Source: Ipomoea triloba
Taxonomy: Eukaryota > Streptophyta > Magnoliopsida > Solanales > Convolvulaceae
Direction: 5' to 3'
Length of the DNA stretch: 64,000 bases
NCBI RefSeq assembly: GCF_003576645.1
Contig: NC_044930.1
Span: 14,673,383-14,737,382 of the forward strand
The notes under the pieces were generated by a model. That model searched no databases, was not told where the DNA came from, and saw only the letters and a program-made list of their open reading frames with translations. The position numbers and the translations under genes are program-made. Positions 44,210 through 55,671 of the stretch are shown piece by piece. How positions within the stretch are numbered: position 1 is the first letter of the stretch; each line of letters begins with the position of its first letter.

Positions 44210-45638
44210 TTTTTTTTTTTTTTTTTGAAAGGAAAGATCGATATATTATTACTCCAAGGCATCAACCAATAAAAGATCAAGGATAAAAGATGGTGGGGAA
44301 CAATCCCACTCCCTACAACCAGCATTGAACACGACCCTAGTTAACAAATGGGCAACTGAGTTCACAGAGCGCTTAGCAAACTTAAAGCTAACATTAGGAA
44401 TAACACTAGCTAATTTGAGAAGTCTTTCAAAATAAGATCAAAAGAAGAGGTTGAATTCGAAAACTTTAAACCCTGCATGACCAACTAGGAATCATATTCC
44501 ACCTGGATTGGTGTAACACCCCTCTCCTTCGCCCAGCACAATGCATCTCTATGAGCTACAGCTTCAGCAACTTTAACTTGAAGAAGACCGGGCCAAGAGA
44601 AAGACCTTGCTGCCACAGACTTGCCTTCAGAGTCTCTTAGAATGCACCCACAAGCAGTGATTTTGGCATTTGTGTCGAGAGCTACGTACATGTTGAGTTT
44701 CAACCAACTGTAGGGAGGCTTTTTCCATTTCAATGGCGCACAAACGACGAGTGGAGGTGGCGGACGTTGTTGTAGATGCTGCCAGGCCTCCAAAAACCCC
44801 TTAGCTTCCTCCAGAATTACACCAAAAACTGCTTTAATTCCCTTCCAAATTCTATTGTTTCTCTCCTTCCAAATGTTCCAAGCCACATAAAGGAACATGC
44901 ATGAGGAAGGGATATCTAGAGAGGATAACATGTGATGAAACCACTGTTGAAGATTCATATTGTCTGGAACCTGGATACCATGAAGTTTACGCACATTTTG
45001 GCATAATTACACTGCATGAAGAGATGATGCACAGACTCTTGCTGCGAAGAACACAGAACACAACAAGGATTAGTAGGAACTCTTTTAACAGCAAGGTTAT
45101 CTGCGGTAGGAAGAATATTTAACAAAACTTTGCCACAAAAATTTTGATCTTGGGAGGTATGGGTAGATTCCAAATAGTTGTCCAGCAGACAGTATGGACA
45201 TTAGTGAATTCCCCTTGCAACTTCATATATGCACTCTTCACAAAATAGTTTCCCTTCTCATCGACACTCCAGATCATTTTATCATCATGGTTACCAAGGG
45301 GAATAGGAATACTTAGAATTCGGTCTCTGTCAGCAACCACGAATATGTCATTAATCAGCTCCTCCTCCCAGTTGTGATGTTGAATATCCATCAAGTAATG
45401 GACTTTTGTTTGTGCCACCTGTTCATACAAAGGAGTTTCCACGTAGGGGGATCCACTGTTGGGAAGCCAAGGGTCCATCCACACTTTAATAGAATGGCCA
45501 TTTCAAACTCTCCATTTGCAATTATTTTTTATTAAAGCTTGAGATTCCAGAATACTCTTCCAAACAAAAGAGGGGTTGCCTCCCACCTTAGCTTCACAGA
45601 AAGAAGAATTCGGGTAGTATTTGGCCGTGAACAACTTT

Positions 45639-46247
45639 TTTTTTTTTTTTGAAAATAAGAATTTTCATCTTTCAACCAAGCTCTAATGAGAGCCAATCAT
45701 AGCAAAAAACAACAAAAACACAAATGCAGAAAGTCATCATTTCCCCGACTGCCCTCAACTTCTCTAATGAGAACCCAGCAATTATATCAACCGGAAACGG
45801 CCATAGCAAAAAGAACAAGAAGAACAAAAAAAAAAAAAGATGAGTCAAACATCACCAACTTCCCCGCGGCCCTCAACTCCACCGCCGCCATCAACTTCCC
45901 CGCCGCCATCAACTTCTTCCTCCTCCCGAAGAAGGCGGAGGGCTTCATTCAGGAGTTCAATCATCCTTGTTGCACGGTCTTCCTTGAACGTGAGGCAAGC
46001 TTTAAGACGTTTGGCTTCATCCTTCAGAGTTTGAACCTCAACTGTACACATTTTTAGCATTGCATCAGTCAGAGCTTGAATGCTTTCTTTTTCCGGCATC
46101 TTAGAGGGATGACCGGACTCAACGGGTCGAAGTTGCGATCATCTCACGCACTGCTTCCACTTTTCTCCATACTCTTTCTTGAATTTTATAGTTGATATTA
46201 CGAGTATTTGTTATGGTGCAGGGTGCAGCTTAATATAGCACTCTCCC
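45639..46247 (-). mobile_element. retrocopy of an mRNA (processed pseudogene) in the LINE
   Basis: The insert interrupts a LINE frame exactly between KLF and the following YYPNSSF segment. It ends in a T run on the plus strand (45639-45650), that is, a poly(A) tail on the minus strand. Its flanks are GAACAACTT (45630-45638) and GAACAGCTT (46248-46256), a 9-bp duplication with one change. It contains a 5' leader, an 84-codon ORF and a 3' UTR-like tail with no intron. These are the marks of LINE-mediated retroposition. Confidence 0.82.
45845..46099 (-). CDS. 84-residue coiled-coil protein in the retrocopy
   Basis: The ORF starts MPEKESIQALTDAMLKMCT and continues as a helical, Leu-heptad-like stretch (VQTLKDEAKRLKACLTFKED, RMIELLNEALRLLREEEE). 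It ends in a Gly/Glu/Val-rich repeat (VDGGGEVDGGG). It is uninterrupted despite sitting in a retroposed copy. I do not recognise the family. It could be a short coiled-coil adaptor or the truncated start of a larger protein. Expression is unknown. Confidence 0.45.
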   Translation of the reverse strand: MPEKESIQALTDAMLKMCTVEVQTLKDEAKRLKACLTFKEDRATRMIELLNEALRLLREEEEVDGGGEVDGGGGVEGRGEVGDV

Positions 46248-46882
46248 GAACAGCTTAGAAACCAAGGATTCTGGAGATTGGATCAACCGCCATGCTTGTT
46301 TACCCAATAAGGCTATATTAAAGTCCCTAATCGTTAGGAACCCCATACCACCAATGGACTTAGGCCTGCAGAGATCATCACACTTCTTCCAACTAATGCC
46401 TTTATCTTCTTCAAGTTGCCCCTTCCACCAAAATCTATTTAATGCCAATTCTATCTTTTTGCAAATATCAATGGGAGTAAAAAGATGCTCATGGTGTATG
46501 CGGGAATGGACTGAATCACATTTTTTATCAGAATTTCCCTCTCGGCACGGGAGAGGAATATAATATTAAAGTTGTTAATTCTCCCGACCACCTTTTCTTT
46601 AATGAAGCCCAATATTTCAGTTTTCTTCCTACCAACGAGAGAGGGGAGCCCCAAATATCTGCCCTGTGAAGTGCCCTCAGAGATGCCCAAAGTCTCCGCG
46701 ACCACCTCCCTGGAAAGATTATCAACATTTCTACTGGAGGAAAGTGATGATTTCCCAATATTTATTGACTGTCTTGAAGCTTTCGAGAATTCCCATAATA
46801 AGATGGATTTCATCACATTAGCCTCCAAGGAATTCGCCCTACAAAAAATGAAGCAGTCATCTGCGAAGATTAAATGAGAAAT

Positions 46883-47853
46883 TGTTGGTCCCAAGGGGAT
46901 GGGGTACAAGTCTAGAGGGGGGGTGAATAGACTTGTATAAGATTTTGCAAATCTTTTCGACCTCTCGTGTGTATTGGACTTAGGATGTTTAGATCCGATA
47001 CCTCACAAGATGAAGACAAAGTTTTATGCGCAGCGGAAAGGTTATCCCCTTTTAATTAGCACGAGTTTGAGTTAGTTCGAGAGGTGCGGTTATATGCAGT
47101 GCAGTTCGAGAGTTAGATAAGCGAGAGATAAAAACATAAAGTAAATGCGAGAGAGATTTTTAAGTGGTTCGGCCAACCCGCCTACGTCCACTCTTCTTCC
47201 AGAAACTCCCTGGAAGGATTGCACTAAAACTTCCCTTTTAGTACAATATCGAGCGCTTGAGCTTTGATCACGAAGCCCGCCTCAAGCCTCAGGTTTTTCG
47301 CCCCACTTCTTGTTACTCCACCTATCGAGCACTTGAGCTTTGATCACCAAGCCCGCCTCAAGCCTCAGGATCTTNTGATCACCAAGCCCGCCTCAAGCCT
47401 CAGGATCTTCACTAGACAGCTGCCAGGTTACTCCGCCTCTCTTGCTTAATCCAAAGCAAGGACCTTTGGTTGTCACAGTTGATTGTAACACGCTCCAATC
47501 TGACCAAAAGCTATCGTTGAATCAACTTCGATGTAGAGCAGCTTCGGTCACCTTCTAGATATATAGCAGTTTAAGCTTTATAACTCTCTCAAACACTAAG
47601 ATCTGTTTTTCTCGCTGTTTTGAATATCAGGGTGATATTCCAAGTTGAGCACTTGCACTTGAACGTTTTAATCAGACACCTCTTAAGATTTTCGTATATG
47701 TCCAACTCCTCTTTTGCTTGTGTCTTCACGTCCTTTTAAATGAGAGTTAAGGAATAATTCNCGAACTTACAACGTTTTGCCTATGTGTCGAGACTTGGGG
47801 ATTTCTACCTAACAGTTGGTATCATCAAAACCTATTACATGATGTTCCTAACA
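46883..47853 (-). repeat. Sirevirus A 3' LTR with two assembly gaps
   Basis: This LTR starts TGTTAGGAAC and ends GGGACCAACA on the minus strand, like those of Sirevirus B, but is only 971 bp against about 1.8 kb. Single Ns at 47374 and 47761 mark joins. At 47761 roughly 0.75-0.8 kb of LTR present in Sirevirus B is missing. At 47374 about 36 bp are duplicated around the N. Confidence 0.88.
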
Positions 47854-48150
47854 ATTTCCCCCTTTTTGATGATGCCAACACTTATACTTACTTTATATGG
47901 CTGATTTGATAGAAGGATAAACGTAGATTTTATTTTCAGCGCATATAGTAAGTTTGACAATTATTCTACTAAAGCTTGAAAGAGCAAACTCACGCAACAC
48001 CCTCAGCAAAAGATATGTATATATTGAGATTAAGGGAATGTTTACATAACTGAGCTTAGTAGAGAAGATTTAGCAAAAACATATAAGACCAAGAACAACA
48101 TGGACAGCAATAGACTGTAATAAGATGGAGTTTGGACCACGAGAGCTTAC

Positions 48151-49985
48151 TGTTAGGAACATCATGTAATAGGTTTTGATGATACCAACTGTTAAGTAAG
48201 AATCCCCAAGTCTCGATACATAGGCAAAACAATGTAAGTTCGATAAGTAAACTAAGAGCGAAAATACAACCGGGTAATTTGAGCTCAACTCGGGAAATAT
48301 TTAAGCTTAAGGTAAACTTGTTTGAACAACTTAGAAGTTTTCGTGTTGTAAGCAAACAGATAGATCAGAAGCAGGCACGAGACAACTCTGGAGGAATAAG
48401 GGTCTACGAGACATCAACTAAGTCTCGAGACACAAGCCAAGTTCGAGAGGTAAAGACCTCTCGATATACCTATCGAGTTCGAGACGTAAAGAATATTCGA
48501 GAGATAGACCTCTCGATACATGGGATTGAAACATCAAGTGGTCGAGACATCTTGTATGGTCTCGATAAACCGGCACTTCTCCAAGAGGCTGAATGTTAGT
48601 CAACATGTGCAGATAAAATACTCTAAGTTTGGAGAAGAAGAATATCATGGAGATAAAATATTGAAGAGGTGCTGAGCGGGAGGTTTCAAAATGGACGGAA
48701 GTGGATGACACGTCAGACCTCCACCACAAACGGTCAAGAAGTGCACCAATCCTGAAGTGGTCAGATTCCCCAAACAAGGAATGATGGGAACATAAAAAGA
48801 GTAACTTTATCCAAAAGAAGCAAGTGAAGCATGAACTCAAGAAAGTGGAATATGGAATATTCACTACAAAACAAAAGGCTCAAGTTACAAGACCACTACT
48901 CCATGAAAAATGCTGAAATTGTGCAAAGACCCATGTTCGGCGTGGGAGACCAATTTCAAACGGAATAGTTTTCCCTCCAACGGAACTATTCTTCTACTCT
49001 CATATATAAGGACGTAAAGACACAGAAGAAAAAAAGGGGAAGAAAAAAGGGGAAAAGAGAGAAAAAGGAGTTAAAAAGAAAAGAAGTTCGAAATTCTTAA
49101 GAAGTGTCTGTCTAAAACGTTCAAGTGCAAGTGCTTAACTTGGAATATCATCCTGATATTCAAAACAGCGAGAAAACACATCTTAGTGTTTCAAGAGAGT
49201 TACAAAGCTTAAACTGTTATACATCCAGAAGGTGACCAAAGCTGCTCTACATCGAAGTTGATTCAACGATAGCTTGTGGTCAGATTGGAGTCTGTTACAT
49301 TCAACTGTGACAACCAAAAACACCTTGCTTTGGATTAAGCAAGAGAGGTGGAGTAACCTGGCAGCTGTCCGAGTGAAAGAAACCTGAGGCTTGACGCGGG
49401 CTTGGTGATCAAAGGTCAAGTGCTCGAGAGGTGGAGTAGCTGGAAGCGGGGAGAAAGACCTTGGAGAGGCGGAGTAACCTGGGAGCTGTCTTGTGAAGAT
49501 CCTGAGGCTTGACGCGGGCTTGGTGATCAAAGGTCAAGTGCTCGAGAGGTGGAGTAACAAGAAGCGGGGCGAAAAACCTGAGGCTTGAGGCGGGCTTCGT
49601 GATCAAAGCTCAAGCGCTCGATATTGTACTAAAAAGGGAAGTTTTTAGTGCAATCCTTCCAGGGAGTTTCTGGAAGAAGAGTGGACGTAGGCGGGTTGGC
49701 CGAACCACTTAAAAATCTCTCTTGCATTTACTTACTGTTTTTATCTCTCGCTAACCTCTCGATTGCACTGCATATAAACGCACCTCTCGAACTAACTCAA
49801 ACTCGTGCTAACTAAAAGGGGATAACATTTCCGCTGCGCATAAAACTTTGTCTTCACCTCGTGAGGTATCGAACCTAAACATCCTAAGTTCAATACACAC
49901 GAGAGGTCGAAAAGATTTGCAAAATCTTATACAAGTCTATTCCCCCCCCCCTCTAGACTTGTACCCCATCCCCTTGGGACCAACA
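48151..49985 (+). repeat. Sirevirus B 5' LTR
   Basis: The LTR is 1835 bp. The first 880 bp match the 3' LTR without indels and with two visible substitutions, while the remainder differs widely. TATATAAG at 49003-49010 is a probable TATA box. Inverted TCGAGAGGT/ACCTCTCGA pairs lie at 48443-48464. Three CCTGAGGCTTGA units recur at 49383, 49501 and 49577. Confidence 0.95.
49003..49010 (+). promoter_or_regulatory. TATA box in Sirevirus B 5' LTR
   Basis: TATATAAG follows TTCTACTCTCA and precedes GACGTAAAGACAC. The same string occurs in the 3' LTR at 61861-61868. It is the likely start of the genomic transcript. Confidence 0.6.
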
Positions 49986-49986
49986 A

Positions 49987-49999
49987 TTGGTATCAGAGC
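49987..49999 (+). other. Sirevirus B primer binding site
   Basis: TTGGTATCAGAGC starts two bases after the LTR and is complementary to the 3' end of plant initiator tRNA-Met, the usual primer for Ty1/copia elements. Confidence 0.9.
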
Positions 50000-50098
50000 A
50001 AGTTCTCTGATCGATATAAACCTTTGTTTATATTGCCTAGAGATCCTTCTTTGAAAAATCTTCTTAAATATTTTCAAAGCACGAGATAATTTTTCAAT

Positions 50099-52336
50099 AT
50101 GGACAGCATGTTGTCGAGACATCTTCTCTTTGATCTTAGCAGGTTTGACGACTGGAAAACACGCATGCTTGCGTACTTATCAGCCCTCCATGATGAGATG
50201 GCCGAGGTTATAACTTCTGGACCAGTCAAGATCCTAATGGTTAATACTGCTGCAGTTCAAACCCAAGAAACACCAAAGTACATCCCAAAACCTAGGGAAG
50301 AATGGACCAGTGATGATAGGAAGAGAAACAACCTGGACAATATTGCCAAGGATATTCTCTTCAGAGCTATAGACGAAACCATCTTCCCAAAAGTGAGGAA
50401 GTGCAAAACGGCAAAAGAGGTATGGGATACTTTGATGTTAATTGGTGAAGGTGACGAACAGGAAAAGGAAAACAAGCTCACCGTGGCCATGAAGAAGTTC
50501 GAAGACTTCAAGATGAAGCCAGGAGAGAGCATCGACAGCATGGAGTCTCGGTTCATGAAGCTCACAACCGAGATCAGTGACCTTGAAAAGGAGATCCCAC
50601 AAAAGGAGCTGAACCTGAAGGTCTTACGTGGCCTCACTAAGGAGTGGGAAGTAAAGGTGATCACGATGAGAGATCACCGAGATCTGAAGGAAACCACAAC
50701 AGACAAACTCTTCCGGGATCTCAAAGCCTTCGAGTTCGAGATGTTCCCAAGAGATGAGGACATTGTGGATCGACGAAACGTAGCACTTGTTGCTGAGCAA
50801 CCATCCACATCTTCAAGGTCAGACTCTAATCCTATGAATGTTATGTCTGACGAACAGTTTGCTCTCTTTGTGAGAAAGTTCAGGAAATACATGAAGATGA
50901 ACCAGGAGAGCAACAAAAGTTCACCTTCCTCCTCAAGAAGGAAAAATGAGAGATATCCATCCAGAAGGACGGAGGAGGAAAATCAGGGTCTATGCTACAA
51001 CTGTAGAAGACCGGGACATTTCAAGGCCGAATGCCCTTACCCACTAGTAAGCAAGCATCAGGGCCAAGAAGGCAAGGATTCCAAGAGAATAGAGGAATCC
51101 AGGGAGAAGCCAACACAAGGTGGCTTCAAAGGATCATCAAAGACGTATCAGCGCAGGAAGGCGCTTGTTGCTGAAGAATTCGAGAGGACAATCGAGGAGT
51201 CCGAGACGTCGAGCTCCAGCGAAAGCAGCAGCAGCTCAGAGGATGAGAGGGGGCTCATCTGCTTATACACCGAGGAAGAGGAGAATCAATGCCTAATGGC
51301 CATTGACAACGAGGTAACCTCTACTCCTACATCTCGCTGCTCTACTTCTACCTCTCGTTGTTCTTCATTTAAAAGCGATGAGGACCCCTTCGAGATGTTG
51401 GAATCGCTCAGAAGGAACCTTAACATCGCCAATAGCACTCATGCTAGAGTGATGGATGAAAACAGCAAGCTAACTGCTGAAAGAGATATGCTTAAGAACG
51501 TCTCGAAAGAGAATTTGGAGCTGACTCTCAAAGTAAGTGAGTTAGAAGCCAAAGTAATCCTACTATCTGAAGAGTGCAAAGCTCGAGAGACGAGAGAGCT
51601 TAATCTTCGAAAGGTCATAGCATCATACACTAATTCCTCCAAAGCTATGGAGAAAATGGTGGTTGATCACAGACCTACAAGTGATAGAACCGGTCTAGGG
51701 TTCCATCAAGACCATCTCTCGAGAAACAGACCAATGGTTTGGGAACTTCAAGAAATGGAGGATCTCAACCCAAACCAAATAAAGGTCATAAAGGACCAAC
51801 AGAAAAGACCAGAGTAGCTAGCTATTCATAAACCGTCCCTATACACCAGCAATGGAAAGTATAGGAAAGCTACGAAGAATGGCCGGGTAAACAATATCGA
51901 GAGATCACCTTGCTATCTCTCGCAAGGCCATTCCAAGTACAAAAAGAGCTACACTCCATATAATGCACCTCAAGGCAAATATGGAAGGTCTGAGATCCAC
52001 ATAGTTAGGAACTCACGGATGGAGAAAGGAAGACTCTATCCATCTAGTGAGAATTGGTCATCAAATCACAAGTTCTGGAAGAAACCTCACTTTCAGCAAT
52101 TTCACATGACCAAACAGCGTATGAAAGGCATGGTGCATAAGCCGGTCGAAAAGTCTCTACCTAAGTTGATTTATGCACCAAAGAGGCCTAAAACCTTTGC
52201 TAGCATTCCTTATAATTATCAAACGTACAATGGCTACATTGCGCCTAGGCCTGGAATAATGGGCACAAGGTATAAATGGATGCCTAAACTCACTAACCCA
52301 CCAGGACCCAAAGTTTGGGTACCTAAACTTGCTTGA
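50099..52336 (+). CDS. Sirevirus B Gag, one internal amber stop
   Basis: The ORF 50099-51817 encodes 572 residues. Its N-terminal UBN2/retrotrans_gag region has [37 protein letters not shown] and [24 protein letters not shown] knuckle follows at residue 299 ([14 protein letters not shown]). Next come a Ser/Glu-rich acidic stretch ([16 protein letters not shown]) and a coiled coil. After TAG at 51815-51817 the same frame stays open to TGA at 52334-52336, and that extension ends in the Gag-Pol junction sequence [11 protein letters not shown]. The TAG is therefore probably a mutation or a readthrough site. Gag forms the particle that packages the element RNA. The start ATG lies 110 bp after the PBS. 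Confidence 0.88.
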
Positions 52337-55300
52337 TTTCCTTGCAGGACACCAGGGACGTGTGGTTCATTGACAGTGGATGTTCGAGACATATGACTGG
52401 AAATCTAACACTGCTTGAGAACATCCAACCTATCGAAGGTCCCTTGGTGACATTTGGCGACAACGAGAAGAAGGGGCGCACAAGAGCTGTTGGTGAAATC
52501 CAAAAGAATGAGCTGGTCATTAAAGGAGTGTCCTACGTCGAAGGGCTCAAGTTCAATCTCCTTAGTACAAGCCAGTTTTGTGACAAGGGCTACAAAGTTG
52601 TCTTCACCAAAAGCAAATGTCAGATTATGAACGAGGAATCTCTCGAAGTCGTCTTGGAAGCAGCAAGGAAAGGAAACATGTACATAGTGGATTGGAGGTC
52701 TGCAAAACCATCCCTATGTATGCTAGCAAGGAGCAAGGAAGATTTATGCTGGGATTGGCACAGTAAGCTTAGTCATCTGAACTTCAAGACTATCAACAAG
52801 CTTACTAAGAGGAACTTAGTGGAAGGACTGCCCAAAGTGACGTTTCGAAAGGATAAAATCTGTGAGGCATGTCAACGTTGCAAACAGATCAAATCCTCCT
52901 TCAAGAGCAAAGCCGAGACATCATCCACTAGACCATTAAGTCTTCTTCACATGGACTTATTTGGCCCAGTGGATCCACCCAGCATAAAGGGAAAGAAGTA
53001 CACTCTTGTGGTAGTGGATGACTACACAAGATTCACTTGGACCGTGTTCTTAACCAAGAAAAGCGAGACAAAAATTGCCTTACCAAATCTCTTGAAACAA
53101 GTTCAAGTTGAAAAGGAAGTCTCGATACTAAAGATCCGGTCAGATCAAGGTGGAGAGTTCGTTAATCAAGTAATCGAGAGCTACTGCAACGAGAACGGAA
53201 TTCATCATCAACTATCAGCTGCTCGAACACCTCAACAAAACGGGGTTGCTGAAAGAAGGAACAGAACTCTCAAAGAAGCCGCAAGGACCATGCTCTCGCA
53301 AGCCAACATATCACAAGGATTTTGGGCAGAAGCAATCAACACAGCGTGCTACACCCAAAATCGGTCCTTGATAGTAAAAGGAGTTGGAAAGACTCCATAT
53401 GAGTTGTGGAATGGAAGAAAACCGAATGTAAGCCACTTCCACTCATTCGGGTGCAAATGCTATATTCACAACAATGGGAAGACTCAACGAAGAACTTTTG
53501 AAGAAAAGGCAGATGATGGAGTATTTCTGGGATACTCATCGACAAGCAAAGCACTCAGAGTCTTCAACAAGCGGAGTTTGGTGGTTGAAGAGTCCATACA
53601 TGTTACCTTTGATGAAAGGGCATCAACAGATCAACCATCAAAGACAACGGAAGCTGCTGAGGAAGATCAGCCAGAGTCTATCGAGAGATCAAACTTACCT
53701 CTCGAAGACAAGCAGTCGATAGTTCGAGACGTAGCAGAACTCCAGTCAGAATCAGATGATGAAGAGTCTACCAAGAAGAAAGCGCCTGACTCAGTTGATC
53801 AAAACCAGATCATAGATGTTCAACCCACATCTCAACCTTCAATGGAAGTATCAACTGAGGAGCCACAACCCGACCTAAGATGGCTGAGAAATCACCATGC
53901 TGATCAAGTGATTGGAGATGTACGTGACAGAGTTCAAACCAGATCAGCATACAGAGAAAGCATGTTTGCTTGCTTTCTATCTCAAATAGAGCCTAAGGTG
54001 ATCGATGAGGCTCTAAGCGACGCAGATTGGGTGCAAGCAATGCAAGAGGAACTTCATCAGTTCGAGAGGAACGACGTTTGGGAACTAGTTCCGAGACCTC
54101 ATCATCAGAATGTCATTGGTACAAAGTGGGTTTTCAGAAACAAGATGAATGAGGATGGAGTTATTGTTAGGAACAAGGCCAGACTTGTTGCCAAAGGCTA
54201 CTGTCAGGAGGAAGGAATAGATTTTGATGAAACCTTCGCTCCAGTGGCACGTCTCGAAGCCATACGCATCTTTCTCGCATATGCCGCCTTCAAAGATTTT
54301 AAGGTATATCAAATGGATGTCAAGAGCGCTTTTCTGAACGGACTTCTCGAAGAAGAGGTGTACGTTGAACAACCTCCGGGTTTCTTGAAGGACGTAGGAG
54401 CTGACAAAGTATACAAGTTGAAGAAGGCACTCTACGGCTTAAAACAAGCTCCGAGAGCCTGGTATGATACCTTATCCTCTTTTCTACTTCAGTGTGGGTT
54501 CACCAAAGGCCTAGTGGACAAAACATTGTTTAGAATTAAGGATGGGGATCACATCTTATTGGTGCAAATCTATGTGGACGATATCATTTTTGGTAGCACC
54601 AATCCAGACTTGTGCGAGAAGTTCTCCAGTTTGATGAAAGGAAAGTTCGAGATGAGCATGATGGGAGAGCTCAACTACTTCCTTGGACTACAAGTGAGAC
54701 AGCTTAAGGAAGGTATCTTCATCAACCAGGAGAAATACACCAAGGATCTGCTCAGGAAATACAACATAGAAGGGAAATCCTCAGTCAAAGTACCTATGGG
54801 AACCTCTCTACGTATCGATGTCGACAGCGAAGGTCGAGAGGTCGATCAAACCACTTATCGAGGTATCATCGGATCTCTTCTTTATTTAACTGCAAGTAGA
54901 CCAGACATATCCTTTGCAGTAGGTGTATGTGCTAGATTTCAGGCAAGTCCTAAGGAAAGTCACCTAAATGCATCCAAAAAGATTCTTAGATATCTAAAGG
55001 GTACGCAGAGTGTTGGGCTCTGGTATTCGAAAGGTGGATCTTTCGAACTTATGGGTTATTCAGATGCGGACTTTGCCGGTTGTAAGATAGATCGAAAGAG
55101 CACATCAGGGACATGTCAGTTTCTAGGTGGAAGACTTGTCTCATGGTTTAGCAAGAAACAGCATTCAATAGCTACAAGCACCGCTAAGGCAGAGTATGTA
55201 GCAGCTGGANGTTATTCAGATGCGGACTTTGCCGGTTGTAAGATAGATCGAAAGAGCACATCAGGGACATGTCAGTTTCTAGGTGGAAGACTTGTCTCAT

Positions 55301-55671
55301 GGTTTAGCAAGAAACAACATTCGATAGCTACAAGCACTGCTGAGGCAGAATATGTAGCAGCTGGAAGTTGTTGTGCTCAAATCTTATGGATGAAGCAACA
55401 ATTACTGGATTATGGGGTTGAGTGTAAGGAGGTTAAGATCATGTGTGACAATACAAGTGCTATTGCCATCACCCACAACCCAGTATTACACTCCAGAACA
55501 AAGCATATTGATATTAAGTATCACTTCATCCGAGACCACGTTGAGAAAAAGGACATCACTTTGGAATATGTTGCAACGGAGGAGCAACTAGCAGATATTT
55601 TCACAAAAGCGTTATGTGAAAATAGACTCTCTCAACTAAGGTTAGAATTGGGAATGATAGAGTTGGGTTGA
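52333..55671 (+). CDS. Sirevirus B Pol polyprotein
   Basis: Pol is in a different frame from Gag and opens around 52333 (no ATG; the frame begins at TTG). Domains in order: protease with DSG (about residue 14); GAG-pre-integrase HHCC zinc region (WHSKLSHLN to ICEACQRCK); integrase core with MDLFGP, SDQGGEF and AERRN carrying D, D and E; RVT_2 reverse transcriptase ([11 protein letters not shown] to [10 protein letters not shown]) with YVDD at residue 747; and RNase H ([19 protein letters not shown]). An N at 55210 separates two near-copies of about 155 bp, so the RNase H start is read twice; the true protein is about 52 residues shorter. Apart from that it looks intact. Confidence 0.92.
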   Translation: MISLQDTRDVWFIDSGCSRHMTGNLTLLENIQPIEGPLVTFGDNEKKGRTRAVGEIQKNELVIKGVSYVEGLKFNLLSTSQFCDKGYKVVFTKSKCQIMNEESLEVVLEAARKGNMYIVDWRSAKPSLCMLARSKEDLCWDWHSKLSHLNFKTINKLTKRNLVEGLPKVTFRKDKICEACQRCKQIKSSFKSKAETSSTRPLSLLHMDLFGPVDPPSIKGKKYTLVVVDDYTRFTWTVFLTKKSETKIALPNLLKQVQVEKEVSILKIRSDQGGEFVNQVIESYCNENGIHHQLSAARTPQQNGVAERRNRTLKEAARTMLSQANISQGFWAEAINTACYTQNRSLIVKGVGKTPYELWNGRKPNVSHFHSFGCKCYIHNNGKTQRRTFEEKADDGVFLGYSSTSKALRVFNKRSLVVEESIHVTFDERASTDQPSKTTEAAEEDQPESIERSNLPLEDKQSIVRDVAELQSESDDEESTKKKAPDSVDQNQIIDVQPTSQPSMEVSTEEPQPDLRWLRNHHADQVIGDVRDRVQTRSAYRESMFACFLSQIEPKVIDEALSDADWVQAMQEELHQFERNDVWELVPRPHHQNVIGTKWVFRNKMNEDGVIVRNKARLVAKGYCQEEGIDFDETFAPVARLEAIRIFLAYAAFKDFKVYQMDVKSAFLNGLLEEEVYVEQPPGFLKDVGADKVYKLKKALYGLKQAPRAWYDTLSSFLLQCGFTKGLVDKTLFRIKDGDHILLVQIYVDDIIFGSTNPDLCEKFSSLMKGKFEMSMMGELNYFLGLQVRQLKEGIFINQEKYTKDLLRKYNIEGKSSVKVPMGTSLRIDVDSEGREVDQTTYRGIIGSLLYLTASRPDISFAVGVCARFQASPKESHLNASKKILRYLKGTQSVGLWYSKGGSFELMGYSDADFAGCKIDRKSTSGTCQFLGGRLVSWFSKKQHSIATSTAKAEYVAAGXYSDADFAGCKIDRKSTSGTCQFLGGRLVSWFSKKQHSIATSTAEAEYVAAGSCCAQILWMKQQLLDYGVECKEVKIMCDNTSAIAITHNPVLHSRTKHIDIKYHFIRDHVEKKDITLEYVATEEQLADIFTKALCENRLSQLRLELGMIELG
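55055..55364 (+). repeat. duplicated RNase H segment around an N (assembly join)
   Basis: Bases 55056-55209 and 55211-55364 encode the same peptide region and differ at five positions clustered at the 3' end. The single N between them suggests a contig join rather than a real duplication. Confidence 0.85.

Larger units (their letters stand above)
44210..46882 (-). mobile_element. L1-type LINE, 3' part with poly(A)
   Basis: A T run at 44210-44226 on the plus strand is the poly(A) tail of a minus-strand element. Reading leftward from 46882 gives successive ORF2 regions, with a 609-bp retrocopy inserted at 45639-46247. At 46882 the LINE is cut by the LTR of Sirevirus A, so its 5' part lies beyond that element and outside the window. 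Confidence 0.88.
44485..46882 (-). pseudogene. LINE ORF2 remnant: RT C-terminus, zf-RVT, RNase H
   Basis: The minus-strand order is: RT palm with SHLIFADDCFIFCRA, then the thumb (ETLGISEGTSQGRYLGLPSLVGRKK). The connection region follows (RFWWKGQLEEDKGISWKKCDDLC, KSIGGMGFLTIRDFN). After the inserted retrocopy come YYPNSSFCEAKVGGNPSFVW, VWMDPWLPNSG, and a zinc-binding zf-RVT region (NPCCVLCSSQQESVHHLFMQC). The end is an RNase H-like domain (LKLNMYVALDTNAKITACGCILRD, AEAVAHRDALCWA). Stops and frameshifts (for example near 45507 and 44994) break it. LINE ORF2 carries the RT for target-primed reverse transcription; this copy is dead. Confidence 0.88.
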
